Source of the DNA: Rhizophagus clarus
Taxonomy: Eukaryota; Glomeromycota; Glomeromycetes; Glomerales; Glomeraceae
Length of the DNA: 64,000 nucleotides
NCBI GenBank assembly: GCA_015698045.1
Contig: BLAL01000079.1
Location: 682,001-746,000 of the forward strand
Direction: 5' to 3'
This document shows positions 11,332-22,604 of the stretch, one piece after another; position 1 is the stretch's first letter, and the number at the start of each line of letters is the position of its first letter. The notes below the pieces were generated by a model, which saw only the letters and a list, made by a program, of their open reading frames with translations, made no database searches and had not been told where the DNA came from. The translations under genes and the position numbers were made by a program.

Positions 11332-11517
11332 GAGTGAATTTATTTAACGCACCTGCGTTGCAACGCATCCTTCCTTTTTTGTAAATTGTTTATGTTGATC
11401 AACCAGCTTATACACCGCACCCCCCTTAAAATGACAATGATAAACATAAAAAATTTCTTAAAATGGCAATGATAAACATAAAATTTGCAACGCGTGGGGC
11501 GGTAAATAAATTATTTC
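11332..11517. mobile_element. MULE-derived MITE with 9-bp target duplication
   Basis: 186 bp. Left end GAGTGAATTTATTTAACGC and complemented right end GAAATAATTTATTTACCGC are similar to each other and to the termini of the large MULE here (GAGAAAATTTATTCACCGC). Perfect 9-bp direct repeats TATAAAATA flank it (11323-11331 and 11518-11526), as Mutator transposases leave. Interior has a 14-bp palindrome TGCGTTGCAACGCA near 11363 and an ACCGCACCCCCC tract also found in the MULE ends. Non-coding; probably mobilised in trans by a related MULE. Confidence 0.8.
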
Positions 11518-11680
11518 TATAAAATAAATAATGTAATGCATGTTATTTACCTTCTATTTAATATATTTAAAAAAAATTTTCATTGTATATTTATTAATTT
11601 CCTCTTAATAGGTAAAAAAAGTATAACTACTTTACAAAAACCTTAAGTTTTGAACAATGCCGAATTGATATAATAATAAT

Positions 11681-12087
11681 TAGAGTTCTGAACAGTTCAG
11701 TTCAGTTCCATTTCAGTTCCAGCTGAATCTGATCATAAGATTTTATCAAAAGTGTTTTTCAGTTTAAAATATTTACTGAAACATGTTTTCAGATAAAACT
11801 TTAACTGAAAATATTTTCAGTTAAAACCACTTACCAAAAATACTTTATATTAAAGTATTTTGTTCAGTCTGATTCAGTTTGATTTTTTTGAAACTGAAAC
11901 CTGGAACTGAACTAGTTTTTTTAAACTATAACCATTTTTAGTAAATATTTTTTAACTGAAAACTTTTTCAGTAAAAGTTCTATCCAGAAACAGTTTTCAG
12001 TAAAAATTTTAAACTGAAAAATATTTTCGGTAAAATTTTATAAGCTGAAACTGAAAATGGAACTGAAAACTGCAATTCAGAGTCCTA
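11681..12087. mobile_element. hAT-like MITE
   Basis: 407 bp, starting TAGAGTTCTGAACAG and ending with CTGAATTCAG-like DNA and GAGTCCTA (complement TAGGACTC). Flanks are ATAATAAT (11673-11680) and ATAACAAT (12088-12095), an 8-bp duplication with one mismatch. The interior repeats AACTGAAA/TTTCAGTT words in both orientations. Ends match the family at 1394-3176 and 44186-45183, but without the AACGTT palindromic core. Confidence 0.72.
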
Positions 12088-12099
12088 ATAACAATATTA

Positions 12100-12620
12100 A
12101 ATTTATATCATTGCAATATCGATTTATTGAAAACAATATCATTATGATGTCATTATAATATCGTTTCAATATTAACAAAAGATATCGTAAAAATATTTGC
12201 TTGAAGAAACATCAAATCATTACCATTATGATATTGTTGCAATAATAATAATTTCAAAAAAGAAATGCAAAATAAATATTGGTATTATATCAATATTAAC
12301 CCGTTATATTGACAAGATATTGTAAAAATATTTGCTTGAAGAAATATCAAAGTGACATCGCTTTGATATAGTTACAATAAACAATAATTCCCAAAAAAAA
12401 TGCAAATAAATGATATTGTACTAATATTAGTTTAGTATATTGAAAAGATATTGCAAAAATATTTATTTGAAAAATATCAAATTAACATCGACTCGATATA
12501 GTTAAAACAATGATATTTTTTTAAAAAAATGTGAAATAATGATGATATCGATACGATATAATTAAAATAACGCAAAATAAAAATGGTATTGATATGATAT
12601 CATCTTAATATTGACTCGCT
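12100..12620. repeat. Degenerate ~130-bp tandem repeat
   Basis: Units share 'AAGATATYGTAAAAATATTTGC' followed by 'GAARAAAYATCAAA', seen near 12179, 12313 and 12443 with decaying copies beyond. Rich in GATATC/ATATTG words. Non-coding. Similar words fill 41990-42560. Confidence 0.6.
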
Positions 12621-13378
12621 GTGTTGATGATATTGTCAAAATTACAAATAATCAAGCTAAAATTATCTTGATATTGATCAAATAACAATTCTAAAAAAAT
12701 GCAAATTGGTAAATTCTCTTCGATTAGTTCAATAGTTCTTGTCAAAACTGTCAATCAGTTATTTAGTAAATATTGCACAATTGTAATATAATGATTTAAT
12801 AATTGCTTAATATTACATAACTTGGCAAGTAAAAACTGTTCTTTATTGAAAAAAAGAAATAGACAGACTTTTGTATATTCTTTAGTTTTCAATTAAAAAT
12901 TTTTTTTTTTTCACTTACTTATTCAAACAAAATATATACCGGCAATTTTGTTATTATAGTTAGATATACTTTTTAAAATTGAAGACACTCTAATATGTAC
13001 TTTCATTGTTAAATTAAAAAAGTCTTCCTGATACGATATCTAAGTCCTTCTTGAGTTTTGTATTCTTATTTGTTTTAATTTTAAAAAATCTTGCCTACGT
13101 CATTCTTCTTTCGTTCCTACTCTTATGACTCAAAACTCACACTAAAGACTTTTTAAAGCAATATATTCTTACAGACAGGTAAAATCGTGACTTGGTTTTA
13201 GATGTTACTTTGAAAAAAAAATGCATAATTTTAAAGTGATCATTATGTGACTTTAATTACACAGATTTATGAAAACTGCAATAATTATGTGCATATATAC
13301 TAAAAATATTCTTTAACTACTACCTAATAAAATTTGCAGGACTTCATTAACAATATTCAGATTCTCAGATCGCTACTC
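12621..13378. other. AT-rich DNA, no gene seen
   Basis: No supported features between the tandem repeat and the helicase pseudogene. Confidence 0.5.
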
Positions 13379-15394
13379 ATCAAAAATTTGGAATATTAAG
13401 CCACGTTTTTTCTTTTGAAGTTTAAACACGTGATCTTCAATTATATTCTCAATAAAAAATTTAAAGGCAGAAACTGACCAAGTTTAACTAATTTTATAAA
13501 TTTGATCTATAGCTTAATCCTTAATACTTAGATTTTACCAAGGATCCATAAGAAAACATTGATTAGCAACAGTAAGATTCAATCCTAAAGATCCATATTT
13601 TAAACTAATTAGAAGAACCTTTATTTCTGGATCATTGTTGAAATTATTTACAGTCTCTTTTCGCTAATTATATAATATTTTGTCATCAAATCGAACAAAT
13701 TTGACATTTGCATTTTTAAATGCAATTTCAATCAAATCAAGAAAAGATGTCTATTGGCTGAAGATTACTGATTTATCATTATTTTGATATAAAAATTTTA
13801 ATAAAGTTTTAATTTTGAAACTGATTTTAAAATCATCTAAATTTCTAATTTCTTCTTCTATTTGAATTGTTGTTAATTCAATTAATTGATTCATATTAAC
13901 TGAATTTTAGCATATCAGACAAGAAAATGGTTCATCTTCAAAACTAACTTTAATGCAATCTTTGTCAAATATATGTTTACAAGGAGTAATTGTAGGAGTT
14001 GTTAATAGTTTAGAGAACATATAGCAACTTTTATTATTACTAACAGATATTTTCAGGGCAGCCAATTTTTCATTATTCATATTGCTATCAGCATCATTTA
14101 TTTGTCTCTTATAAAGCTCTGTGTGATTGCAAATCTGTTGTAATCTTAGGAGCATTTTCAGAAATGTTATATAATTATATTTTAAATCGCTATTTCTTGA
14201 TTTTTTCCAACTTCTAAATTGTTTTTTTATATTACTTTTCATTTTATCATAAATCTTTTTCTCATCCATCTTAAACTTAATTTTATAAGTATAGAAATTA
14301 ATAGGAGGAAGACATACTATAGGATGTTCATTGAATTTCATATCCTTTGTTCTACGAAGACAAATGGCTTTTATTAAGCTTTTAAGATTGTTATCATCTT
14401 TAAACTTTATTGTTTTGTTGTTAAATATGCTATTCCATATTTCTAGACTATCAAAAAAAGTGAATTTTAAAAATTTAATTAAAGAATATATATCATTTAA
14501 TTCATTTATAATTGGGGTTCCTATAAGAATACATCTTCTCTCTGCATTCAAATTACATATGGCAATACTTTATTTTGTTGATTGTATACGAATAATATGT
14601 CCTTTATCTAAGATAACTCAAAGCCATTTAATGGTAAATAATCCACTCCTTTCTTCTATATTTGATTGTGCAAAAATAGCATATGTAGTAATTATTATAT
14701 TGTAAGTTTTAAGAAATTCTGGATCATTAATTTAATTAACGCCATGAAAAACATAATAAAAAAGAGATTCTTTCTTAACATGCATGTTGATTTGGTCAAT
14801 CCAATTTTCAAGCACACTTAAAGGAGCAATAATCAGAGTAGTTTTAGAATATATGAAATCTAAATTGATTGCAGGTTTGGAAGCTATCAAAGCAATCATT
14901 TGTATCGTCTTACTAAGACCTATATCATCAGCGAATATTTCACCTCTGGTAAGATTAGGGCGTGTTATTATTGCAAATCTTGCTAATGTATTAAAGTAGA
15001 GTATTTTTTTCGTTTGATCCTTCTTTTGAATCCAGAACTGAACTTCCTTATCAATAGTTGGCTTTTTAGGGTATTCATTTAATAACATCCAATCAAGGCC
15101 TTGCTTCTAATACAGAAGTAATTTCGTAATTAATGTTTCTGGTTGTAATGCTTCTAGGAGATTTACTAAAAATTCAGTTTCTGATTGTAGTACCAAATTC
15201 ACTTTTTTTGCAATTTCAAAGTTTTTGGAAATAACTTGTAATTTTAGTAGTCCAACAACTGAACTGCTTTTGTTATTTTTATAAAATTTTTTAAGAGTAT
15301 TTGATGTATTATTATTAGAATTATTATTATTTTCATTGTTAACTCTTTTAATTCTAAATTTTAGTAGTCTTGTATTATTATTATCAGTAGACAT
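13379..15394 (-). pseudogene. SNF2/RAD5-like ATP-dependent helicase pseudogene
   Basis: From ATG at 15394 the minus strand encodes, in order: an Asn-rich N-terminus; KQGLDWMLLNEYP after an in-frame TAG; the ATP-binding motif as FADDIGLSKTIQMIAL (normally DxGxGKT, here GLSKT); TLIIAPLSVLENW; motif II as VILDKGHIIR (normally DEGH); the motif III region LIGTPI; LRRTKD; and LRLQQICNH. A RING-like PCKHIFDKDC...CLIC follows, then the C-terminal helicase half (DPEIKVLLISLKYGSLGLNL, QIYKI...WSVSAFKFFIENIIEDHV). This is the domain order of HLTF/RAD5 proteins, which remodel chromatin and ubiquitinate PCNA. Several in-frame stops (after LLLY, near IKWL, in the C-terminal half) and altered catalytic residues make a functional product very unlikely. 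Confidence 0.85.
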
Positions 15395-16257
15395 TTGAGA
15401 TTTTATTTAAATGATTTATTATTTGAGAATATTTATAAAAAAAAATTATTTCTCATTAGTATATTAAATAAAAAAAAACAAAAGATTTCAAATTATTAAT
15501 AAAAAATATTCTTATATGAGTATACTGTGGTAAAAATTATGGAAAAAATGTACTTACATGCATATATAAAAAAAATCTAATCTCGAATAAAAAAAAGTCA
15601 TATCTAGATTACCCCATATAAATAATTTTGAATTGTATGATGCATGATTCATCTGCGATACCTGTGTGATGTCTGCCTCGCAATAAATGGATTACTTTAT
15701 TGTAGATCAATATTTTATTCATTACAACATTATGCAACGTAATATAGTAAAAAAAGAAAATCTTTTATTATATATAATGCAGAAATATTAATGTTCAGTA
15801 CAGATTGAAATGGTTATTTTTATAAATCTCATGAAACCAACTTATATAACGTCATTATATATAGCACGCTTTTTAAATTTGATTAAGATTAAATAATATT
15901 TAAAATAAAGTTCTTATAAATATTTTAAGTGTTTATAATATAATACTTTATAGATTTTATATTTATTATTAAAAGTTCTGCATACATTTTGAGTTTTAAT
16001 AGTTTATTTATCTCTCTATTTACTTATGATCAAATCATACAAAAGTTGCAATCAAATTAATATATAGTCTCTTAAGAGGAATAAGGTAGTAAATATAAAT
16101 TATTTATATATTTTTTCGATGAAAATTTAATAAATTTTTCAATTTATTATTATTGTATTATTATTTTATAGAACTAAAAGATGCTGATTAAGAAAATAAA
16201 AAAAAAATAATATATTCTGGATTAATTATAATAATAAAAAAGATATTTATTTCTTTA
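15395..16257. other. AT-rich DNA, no gene seen
   Basis: Upstream of the helicase pseudogene on its strand. Nothing else recognised. Confidence 0.5.
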
Positions 16258-16818
16258 GACTGCTTTTTTCTTTCCTTTACTATTATCAGCTTTATTCCCT
16301 CTTCCTCTTTCTCTTTCTCTTCCTCTTCCTCTTCCTCTTTTTTGTTTCTTCCTCCTTCCACTTTCTCATTCTCCACTTCCCCTTCCCTTTCCACTTCCCT
16401 GTCCTTCATTTCCACTTTCCTGTCCTTCATTTTCACTATTATTACTATTATTGCCACCATCATTATCAGTAACTTCCTCCTCCTCCTGTTGTTGCTTTTG
16501 AATACCTCTATACTTCTGCTGGGTACAATAGATTCCTTTTTCAATTATTATAAACCATCGTTCTGCATTTTCTCTATTCAGTAATCATTCAAATAAATTG
16601 GGTGTGAGACTAGTTACAAGATCGAATATTACAAAACTTTTATTCCATATATTCTACAACTTGTTTATTCTCTCAGCAGAAGTTCTGTAGCTTCTCCATT
16701 ATTTTTGCGTCAGTTTTTCTTCAGCTTTCTTAATAAAGTTTTCTAATATATCTTTAGCTTTTGAAGCATTTGTTTCACTAAATAATTTTGGCTTGAAAGC
16801 AACTGCTTCTAATGTCAT

Positions 16819-18928
16819 CAGTAAGTTTTTTGCTATTGGGATCCTTAAAGAATCCTAAAATTACTAAAGAATCTTTAAAGATCTTTGAATTTTTGGGATC
16901 TTTAAGGATTCTTTAAGCAAATTTAAAGATCCTAAGGGATTCTATAGCTTAATAAATTTTTTAAGGATCTTTAAAGTTATTATCCCTGAGGATTTTTTAT
17001 ATAGATTAAATATGATTTTCTTTTTATTTATGTGTATCACGTGATTACTTTATTGCTAGTAATTAGCCACAGCTGCAGTTAAAAAAAGGATCGGTGATAC
17101 TTTTTTAAACTTTTTTCATTTTCCAGTTCCATTTCATTTCTATTTCCTTTTTCTTTTCCTCTTTCCCTCTCCCTTTCCCTTTCCCTCTCCCTCTTCTTCT
17201 CTCTCTTCCTTTCTCTTTCCATCCACCTGGCCCTTTTCCCTCTCTCATTCCTTCCCTCTCATTTTTCCCACAAACTTGAACGTAGATTTTGGTAGGAGAA
17301 GAGATTTTTTTTTTATTTATTTTTAACAAAACGATTTATTAACATTTTTATTATTATTTGTTTTTTTCTAGGCGATCTTTTAACGCGTAAAATTTTGGTA
17401 GGAGAAATCTGAAATATTTTTCTTTTTTTAAATTTTTTTAATTTTAATGAAAAGCTTTACTAACGTTCCTATTATTACCTTATTTTTTTTCCTAGATGGC
17501 CAGATCTATCGACGTGTAGAACTTCAGTAAAATAATTTTTTTTGAATTTATTTTTAACAGTCTTTCAACGCGTAGAATTTTGGTAGGGAAAATCCAATTT
17601 TTTTTAAAATTTATTGTTTAACGAAACTGTTTACTAACGTTTCTATTATTATCTTTTTTTTTATAGTCAAATCTTTCGATGCGTAGCATTTCAGTAGTTT
17701 TAAATTAATTTTTTTAAAGAAACATTATACTAAGTTACTAATGTTTCTATTATTTTTAAAAATTTATTTTTTAACAAAACGTATTACTTGCGTTTCGATA
17801 TTTTTATTTGTTTTTTTCTAGACGGCCAGGTCTTTTGGACATTAGAATTTCTATCTTCCACTACCGAAGCCTTAGACAATTTACATGGAGAAATGGAACA
17901 GACATTAAAAAAATTAGAAGTCCACAGGATCAGTTAAAGCAACTTTTAAACTGGTAAGTTTAAGAATTTTGTGACTTTATTTATTTTTAATAAATATCAC
18001 TAACTATTCATTTTCTTTCTTTTAGGCTATTTTTTCGAGTCTTCTTAAATACAGGTGACCGACAAATAAAAAAAATTATTTTATTTTTTTTATTTTAACG
18101 AACATCTATACTAAATGTTCATTTTGTTTCTTTTTTTTTAGGTGTGTAAAATGGAATCAGTCTCTTCTGGATATATATGACTTCAGTAAGGAAGTTTTTT
18201 TTTTTTTAGTTTTATATTTTTAGTGAAATAATATTAACTTTTCATTGCTATTCTTTTTTTTAGATCATCAGTTTTTTGGACCTTTGAAGATGGAAATTCG
18301 CATTTTAAACTCCTCTTAGACGCGGATTTTGATGAAAGAATAGGAATTTTTTCTTTAAACAAAACACTTGCTGATGGTTTATTTTTTCTTCTTTTTTTAG
18401 GTGATTCTTTAGTTTATGGGAAAAATTGGATAAGAAAACTGAAGAAAGTGAACTAACATGACATACTTGGCCAGAAATTTATTGTTAATTTTAGTTATTT
18501 TTTATTTTTGTTAATTTTTATAAATTATGTAATAATTAATGTATAAAATAAATTAATATCATACGAACTAATAAATACATTAATATTGTTTATGAGTCAC
18601 ACTTAGCTGAACTGGGGGGGTTATTTATGTATTGTATATAGTATTTGATTTTGAATATTTAACAATAAAAATAACACGACTTTTGAATTAAAAAAAAAAA
18701 AATAAATACATTAATATAAATAAATAGGCAAAAATGAATAAATGAATCTATTATAAATAAATAAATAAATAAAAACAAATATCCTTAAGGATTCCTTCTG
18801 ATCCTTAGGGATTCCTTAAATTTTTTCTTGATAGGGAATCCTCAGCGGTGGGAAAGATTCCCAAAGGATCCTCCTTATGTTACAGATTTTAGGATTCTTC
18901 AAGGATCTTGATCCCAAAAAACTTACTG
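16819..18928. mobile_element. 2.1-kb TIR element carrying a short-exon gene
   Basis: Left end CAGTAAGTTTTTTG...GGGATCC...AAAGAATCCTAAAAT (from 16819) is complementary to the right end ending at 18928, with about 45 bp of imperfect TIR. AT stands outside each end (16817-16818, 18929-18930), a possible 2-bp duplication, though CAT/ATG symmetry blurs the exact border. Subterminal 'AAGGATYCTTAA' words recur at both sides. It interrupts the minus-strand pseudogene. The cargo is a plus-strand series of short exons (17281-18456). No transposase seen, so non-autonomous; CAGTA termini weakly suggest a CACTA-like group. Confidence 0.65.
17281..18456 (+). other. Multi-intron gene or decayed gene built of repeated micro-exons
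   Basis: Successive exon-like segments of 22-31 nt each follow a TTTCTAG/CCTAG/ACAG acceptor and precede GTAGG or GTAAA/GTAGT: 17372-17397, 17496-17526, 17561-17582, 17667-17693. Read back from their 3' ends they give homologous peptides: DLLTRKIL, PDLSTCRTS, LSTRRIL, SNLSMRSIS. Some introns carry a TTACTAAC branch site 20-30 nt before the acceptor. A longer exon from 17822 reads GQVFWTLEFLSSTTEALDNL and a later one (18264 on) SSVFWTFEDGNSHFKLLLDA, the latter open to TAA at about 18456. Further GTAAG...TTTTAG introns lie at 17953-18025 and 18185-18263. Product unknown; expression not shown. Confidence 0.55.
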
Positions 18929-19374
18929 ATGGTTTTCTTATATAACTCGTAAAAATATGAGTATCTGTTAACGTTTCTTCTTTTTATAATTCAGAAGTTT
19001 CATTTTCTGATTTTATTTCATCTAATATTATAAGCATATTCTCTATTAATAAAGACATATTACCATAGTCTACTTTATCTGGAAAATTAATTCTTGAATT
19101 ATAATCGTTATCAATGTTTTTAGTTAGGGAAATAGCTCCTTTTATTTTAGAGTCATCAAACTCCATTCCTTTTTCCAAATAATTATCATAATATTCCTGT
19201 AGATTCTGTATATATTTTTTGTTATCGTAATTAGGTTGCATCATTAGGAGGTTTATTGGTAGATGATCTTAAACTGTTCTTAAATGATATATTAGCCATA
19301 CAACAGTTAATATATCTTCCTTAAGATTTTTATCATTAGCTGTCTTTTCTTTATATAAAAGATTGATTCCTATT

Positions 19375-19747
19375 CACAGGTCGAAATTAGTTAAATAGGG
19401 TATCAATAGAGTATCAATAAATTATCAATCGGCTATCAATAAGCTACCCTATTGGTAGCCTATTAAACTTGCGCCATAATCTGTCACCAATCGGACAGGC
19501 TGATTGATAGCCGATTGATAACTTATTGATAACCTATTAGTATCCTATTGGTATTTTTATTAAATAGGGTATCAATAGGGTATCAATAGGGTATCAATAG
19601 GTTATCAATAAGTTATCAATCAGCCTGCCTGATTGGTGACAGATTATGGCGCAAGTTCAATAGGCTACCAATAGGTAGCCTATTGATAGCCGATTGATAA
19701 CCTATTGATACCCTATTGATACCCTATTTAACTAATTTCGACCTGTG
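19375..19747. mobile_element. Fold-back MITE in a coding exon
   Basis: 373 bp that folds on itself almost end to end: CACAGGTCGAAATTAGTTAA at the left, complement at the right, then repeated TAGGGTATCAATAG / CTATTGATACCCTA words. ATT flanks both ends (19372-19374, 19748-19750), a 3-bp duplication as in Tourist/Harbinger or CACTA-type elements. It lies inside the unknown pseudogene; removing the element plus one ATT joins ...NNNNNIT to IGINLLYKEKT in frame, which supports these borders. Confidence 0.8.
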
Positions 19748-20551
19748 ATTGTTATATTATTATTATTATTGCCTTCAGCAAATAATTGCCAAAGTATATA
19801 GGGGTTATCTAAAAACCTACTCTCTTCTGTTTCTATAAAATATTGCTCAGGTATGTAAAACATCAGTTTTACATCTAGTGAACCTGACGGAAGTACTGCA
19901 GTTGATTTTTGTTCATCTATATTCAAAAATTATTTTTTTACAATTACTGCCATTCATGCTTTTTAGAACAACCAACTCATCTTTTAAAGTATTTGCAGGA
20001 ATATTTTCTAGAAATTGCTAGACTTCGTAATGATTTTCTGAAAGAATTTTGATTGTATCTTGAATAAAAATAAATTTGTAATACGATAATTAATAACAGT
20101 TTTTCATAAAAAAAGTTAGTTTTTTTACATAATGTATGATTTTATAGCTATTAGAATAGTATATATATATAATAATATATATATTTTACCTTTTTCTTTC
20201 AAGTTACCTACCGAGATTAATTTGACTTTTTTTTCTTCTTTACTTTCAATAAGCTTTTCGTCTTTCTTTTTCTTTAACAAACCTGCCATCCCAATTTGTT
20301 CATCTGACAAACCTACCATTACAATTTATTCATCTGACAGACCTACCGTTGCAATTTGTTCATCATTTTCTAAGAACAGAGAATTTTCTAATGGAATTAT
20401 ATATGGGGAATATTTATGTTTGGTCTTTTTCTGGAAGATCTTGGAACTAAACCTTTGGTCCAATTTGAAGGTAAATCACTTTTTGAGTTAGTCCCATTTT
20501 CTGAATTGGATTTATCTTCAGGATGAAATAATGGCGAAAGTTGGGACATTT

Positions 20552-21143
20552 TAAAAATTTACAAAACCAGATAAATTTCTTGATTGTTTATTATGATGAT
20601 TTTTCTGATTTTTTTAAAAAGGAATTTTATCTCTTATTATATATATATTTTTTTAATTGTACTATATGATAAATACCATTCGATTAAATAATATGTGCTT
20701 TCATTAAGGAATTAGCCTAAGTCATGTAATCCTAAATTTAAAAATATATACTATAATGGTAATTAGGTTTTTGTTGTCTATCTAATTGATTGCAGATCTT
20801 TATTGTTATTCGGCACATAGCATTACGCATGTAATTAAAATAATAAGATATTTTTAAATGATGTAAAATTTTTTTACGCAAGCACAGCACATAATTAATC
20901 ATTTGACACACTTAAAATATAATTTAAATTTTTAAGACTAAGACGCCTCTAGAATCACAAATATAATAATGGGAAATTTATTATAAAGTTGAAATGATTC
21001 TGATGTAGTAATAATATAAATATCAAAATTGTAATTGGTTAATTCAGTTTATACAAAAAAATTTAAATTTTTTTTGCTAAATAAGAATCAAAAAAATAAT
21101 AATACATATATCATTTTAACTAGAACAATTATTATTCACTACG
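20552..21143. other. AT-rich DNA, no gene seen
   Basis: Upstream of the unknown pseudogene. No supported feature. Confidence 0.5.
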
Positions 21144-21700
21144 AAGTTTATTGGATAAGAATCATGAGAAATTTTTTAAATAATGGCATTTAAATGCTTT
21201 TCTTATGATAATTAATTAATAAAAAAAAAATCACAGTCACAAAGTTCAAATCATGAGAAATTTTTTTAAATAATGGCATTTAAATGCTTTTCTTATGATA
21301 ATTAATTAATAAAAAAAAGTCACAGTTACAAAGTTCAAATCACAAGAAATTTTTTTAAAGGATGGTATTCAAATACCATTCTTATGGTAATTAATTAATA
21401 AAAAAAAAGTCACAATTACAAAGTTCAAATCACAAGAAATTTTTTTAAAGGATGGCATTCAAATGCCGTTCTTATGATAATTAATTAATAAAAAAAAAAG
21501 TCATGGTCACAAAGTTCAAATCATGAGAAATTTTTTTAAAGGATAACATTTGAATGCTGTTCTTATGATAATTAATTAATAAAAAAAAGTCATGATTACA
21601 AAGTTCAAATTATGAGAAATTTTTTTAAAGGATAGCATTGCCATTTTTATGATAATTAATTAATAAAAAAATCACAGTTTGCAAAGTTTATTGGATAAGA
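21144..21700. repeat. ~87-bp minisatellite, six units
   Basis: Units contain 'GAGAAATTTTTTTAAA', a short inverted repeat GGCATTTAAATGC-like core, 'TATGATAATTAATTAATAA' and 'CACAAAGTTCAAATC', repeated about every 87 bp from 21165 to 21665. A 17-bp word AAGTTTATTGGATAAGA bounds the array on both sides (21144-21160; 21684-21700), suggesting expansion inside a once unique sequence. Non-coding. Confidence 0.8.
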
Positions 21701-21837
21701 TTAAAATAATTTTATGCTTGTATTAAACTAATTTTGACAATAGATTTCCAAAATTATTGAACTTTCATAATAAAATAAAAATTACATCTATTTTTTCGAT
21801 AAAAAAAAAAATATTTTTTCTTTATTTAATATTCTAG

Positions 21838-22087
21838 GAAAACAGCCTGACGTAGAGGAAAAAAAAATAACAAAAGAAGAAATTTCAATAAAAAGAAATC
21901 AAAATTTCTGATCTCCAGATAATATACCAAGAATTTCAAAAACTATTAAGACAGTTGGAGAACAAATAATTGCCAAATTAAACAACAAAACTAAGAGGGA
22001 GAATGCATATCTATTAAAGTAGATCGATATTTTTTCAGAGCAAATTTTAAGCTAGGAAGAAGAGATACATAAACTTAAATTAAAGCT
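21838..22087 (+). pseudogene. Lys-rich coiled-coil exon remnant
   Basis: After an acceptor-like TATTCTAG (ending 21837), one frame reads KQPDVEEKKITKEEISIKRN, stop, SPDNIPRISKTIKTVGEQII, ...LNNKTKRENAYLLK, stop, IDIFSEQIL, stop, EEEIHKLKLK. The charged, heptad-like composition differs from the AT background, so it was probably coding. Three stops show it is dead. It abuts the last exon of the opposite-strand array. Family unknown. Confidence 0.4.
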
Positions 22088-22604
22088 TTATTTATATTTA
22101 GTATAATCATTATTGTCTATATCACGATCATCATTTTCATCATTGTTATCTTTTAAAAGTATGGATGAGCACTTTAACACAATCAAGTCAATAATTTTTT
22201 AGATATTAAAGCTTACCATAATTTCAAAAGTCCAGTCATGCTTTTCATCTGGCAACATTACAAAAAAAAAAGTTAATACTTAATTAATTAAAAAAATAAC
22301 GAAACATCTTCCCCAACTCTCCCTTACCTTAATTCCAAAAATCTGGTCATGCTTTTCGTTTGACAACACTACAAAAAGTAAAAAAAAGTTAATATTTAAT
22401 TAATTAAAAAAATAACGAAACACCTCTTCCAACACCTCTCTTACCTTAAATTCAAAAGTCTGATCATGCCTTTCGTCTAGCAACACTACAAAAAATAAAA
22501 ATAAAAAATAAATAATTAATTAGTTAAAAAAAACACTGAAAAACACTTTCCATCCTCCCTTACCTTAATTCCAAAAGTCCAGTCATGCTTTTCGTCTAGC
22601 AACA
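22088..22604 (-). other. Array of four homologous 41-nt exons plus a terminal exon
   Basis: On the minus strand four segments of exactly 41 nt (22604-22564, 22485-22445, 22368-22328, 22257-22217) are each followed by GTAAG. The first three are preceded by TTTTGTAG or TGTAG; the fourth has TAA instead of TAG at its acceptor. Introns are 70-78 nt. Leaving two 5' nucleotides, each encodes a related 13-residue peptide: LLDEKHDWTFGIK, LLDERHDQTFEFK, LSNEKHDQIFGIK, LPDEKHDWTFEIM. A terminal exon (22171-22088) reads CSSILLKDNNDENDDRDIDN...YKYK-like acidic tail to TAA and starts in the phase in which the 41-mers end. Upstream exon not found. Either mutually exclusive exons or a decayed tandem duplication. 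Confidence 0.6.

Larger units (their letters stand above)
16258..20551 (-). pseudogene. Unknown-protein pseudogene split by two transposons
   Basis: A minus-strand gene in pieces. ATG at about 20551 begins MSQLSPLFHPEDKSNSENG. A repeat of VGLSDEQI follows (20270-20380), then NIDEQKSTAVLPSGSLDVKLMFYIPEQYF (19926-19750), then after the fold-back MITE GINLLYKEKTANDKNLKEDI and MMQPNYDNKKYIQNL...KSENETSEL (to 18984). After the 2.1-kb TIR element comes MTLEAVAFKPKLFSETNASK (about 16816-16690). The tail is YCTQQKYRGIQKQQQEEEE, then Glu/Gly-rich DNA and a GRGRGR segment ending TAA near 16258. In-frame stops occur in several pieces. Cutting out the MITE with one copy of its duplication rejoins the frame. 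Product not recognised. Confidence 0.6.

Noticed and set aside
16188..16584. Overlapping open frames of Lys/Glu-rich and Ser/Phe-rich composition
   Set aside because: CT/GA-rich low-complexity DNA; the more plausible frame is the Gly/Glu-rich tail of the minus-strand pseudogene.
17105..17329. Arg/Gly/Lys-rich open frame on the minus strand
   Set aside because: Pyrimidine-rich tract on the plus strand inside the TIR element; no second line of evidence.
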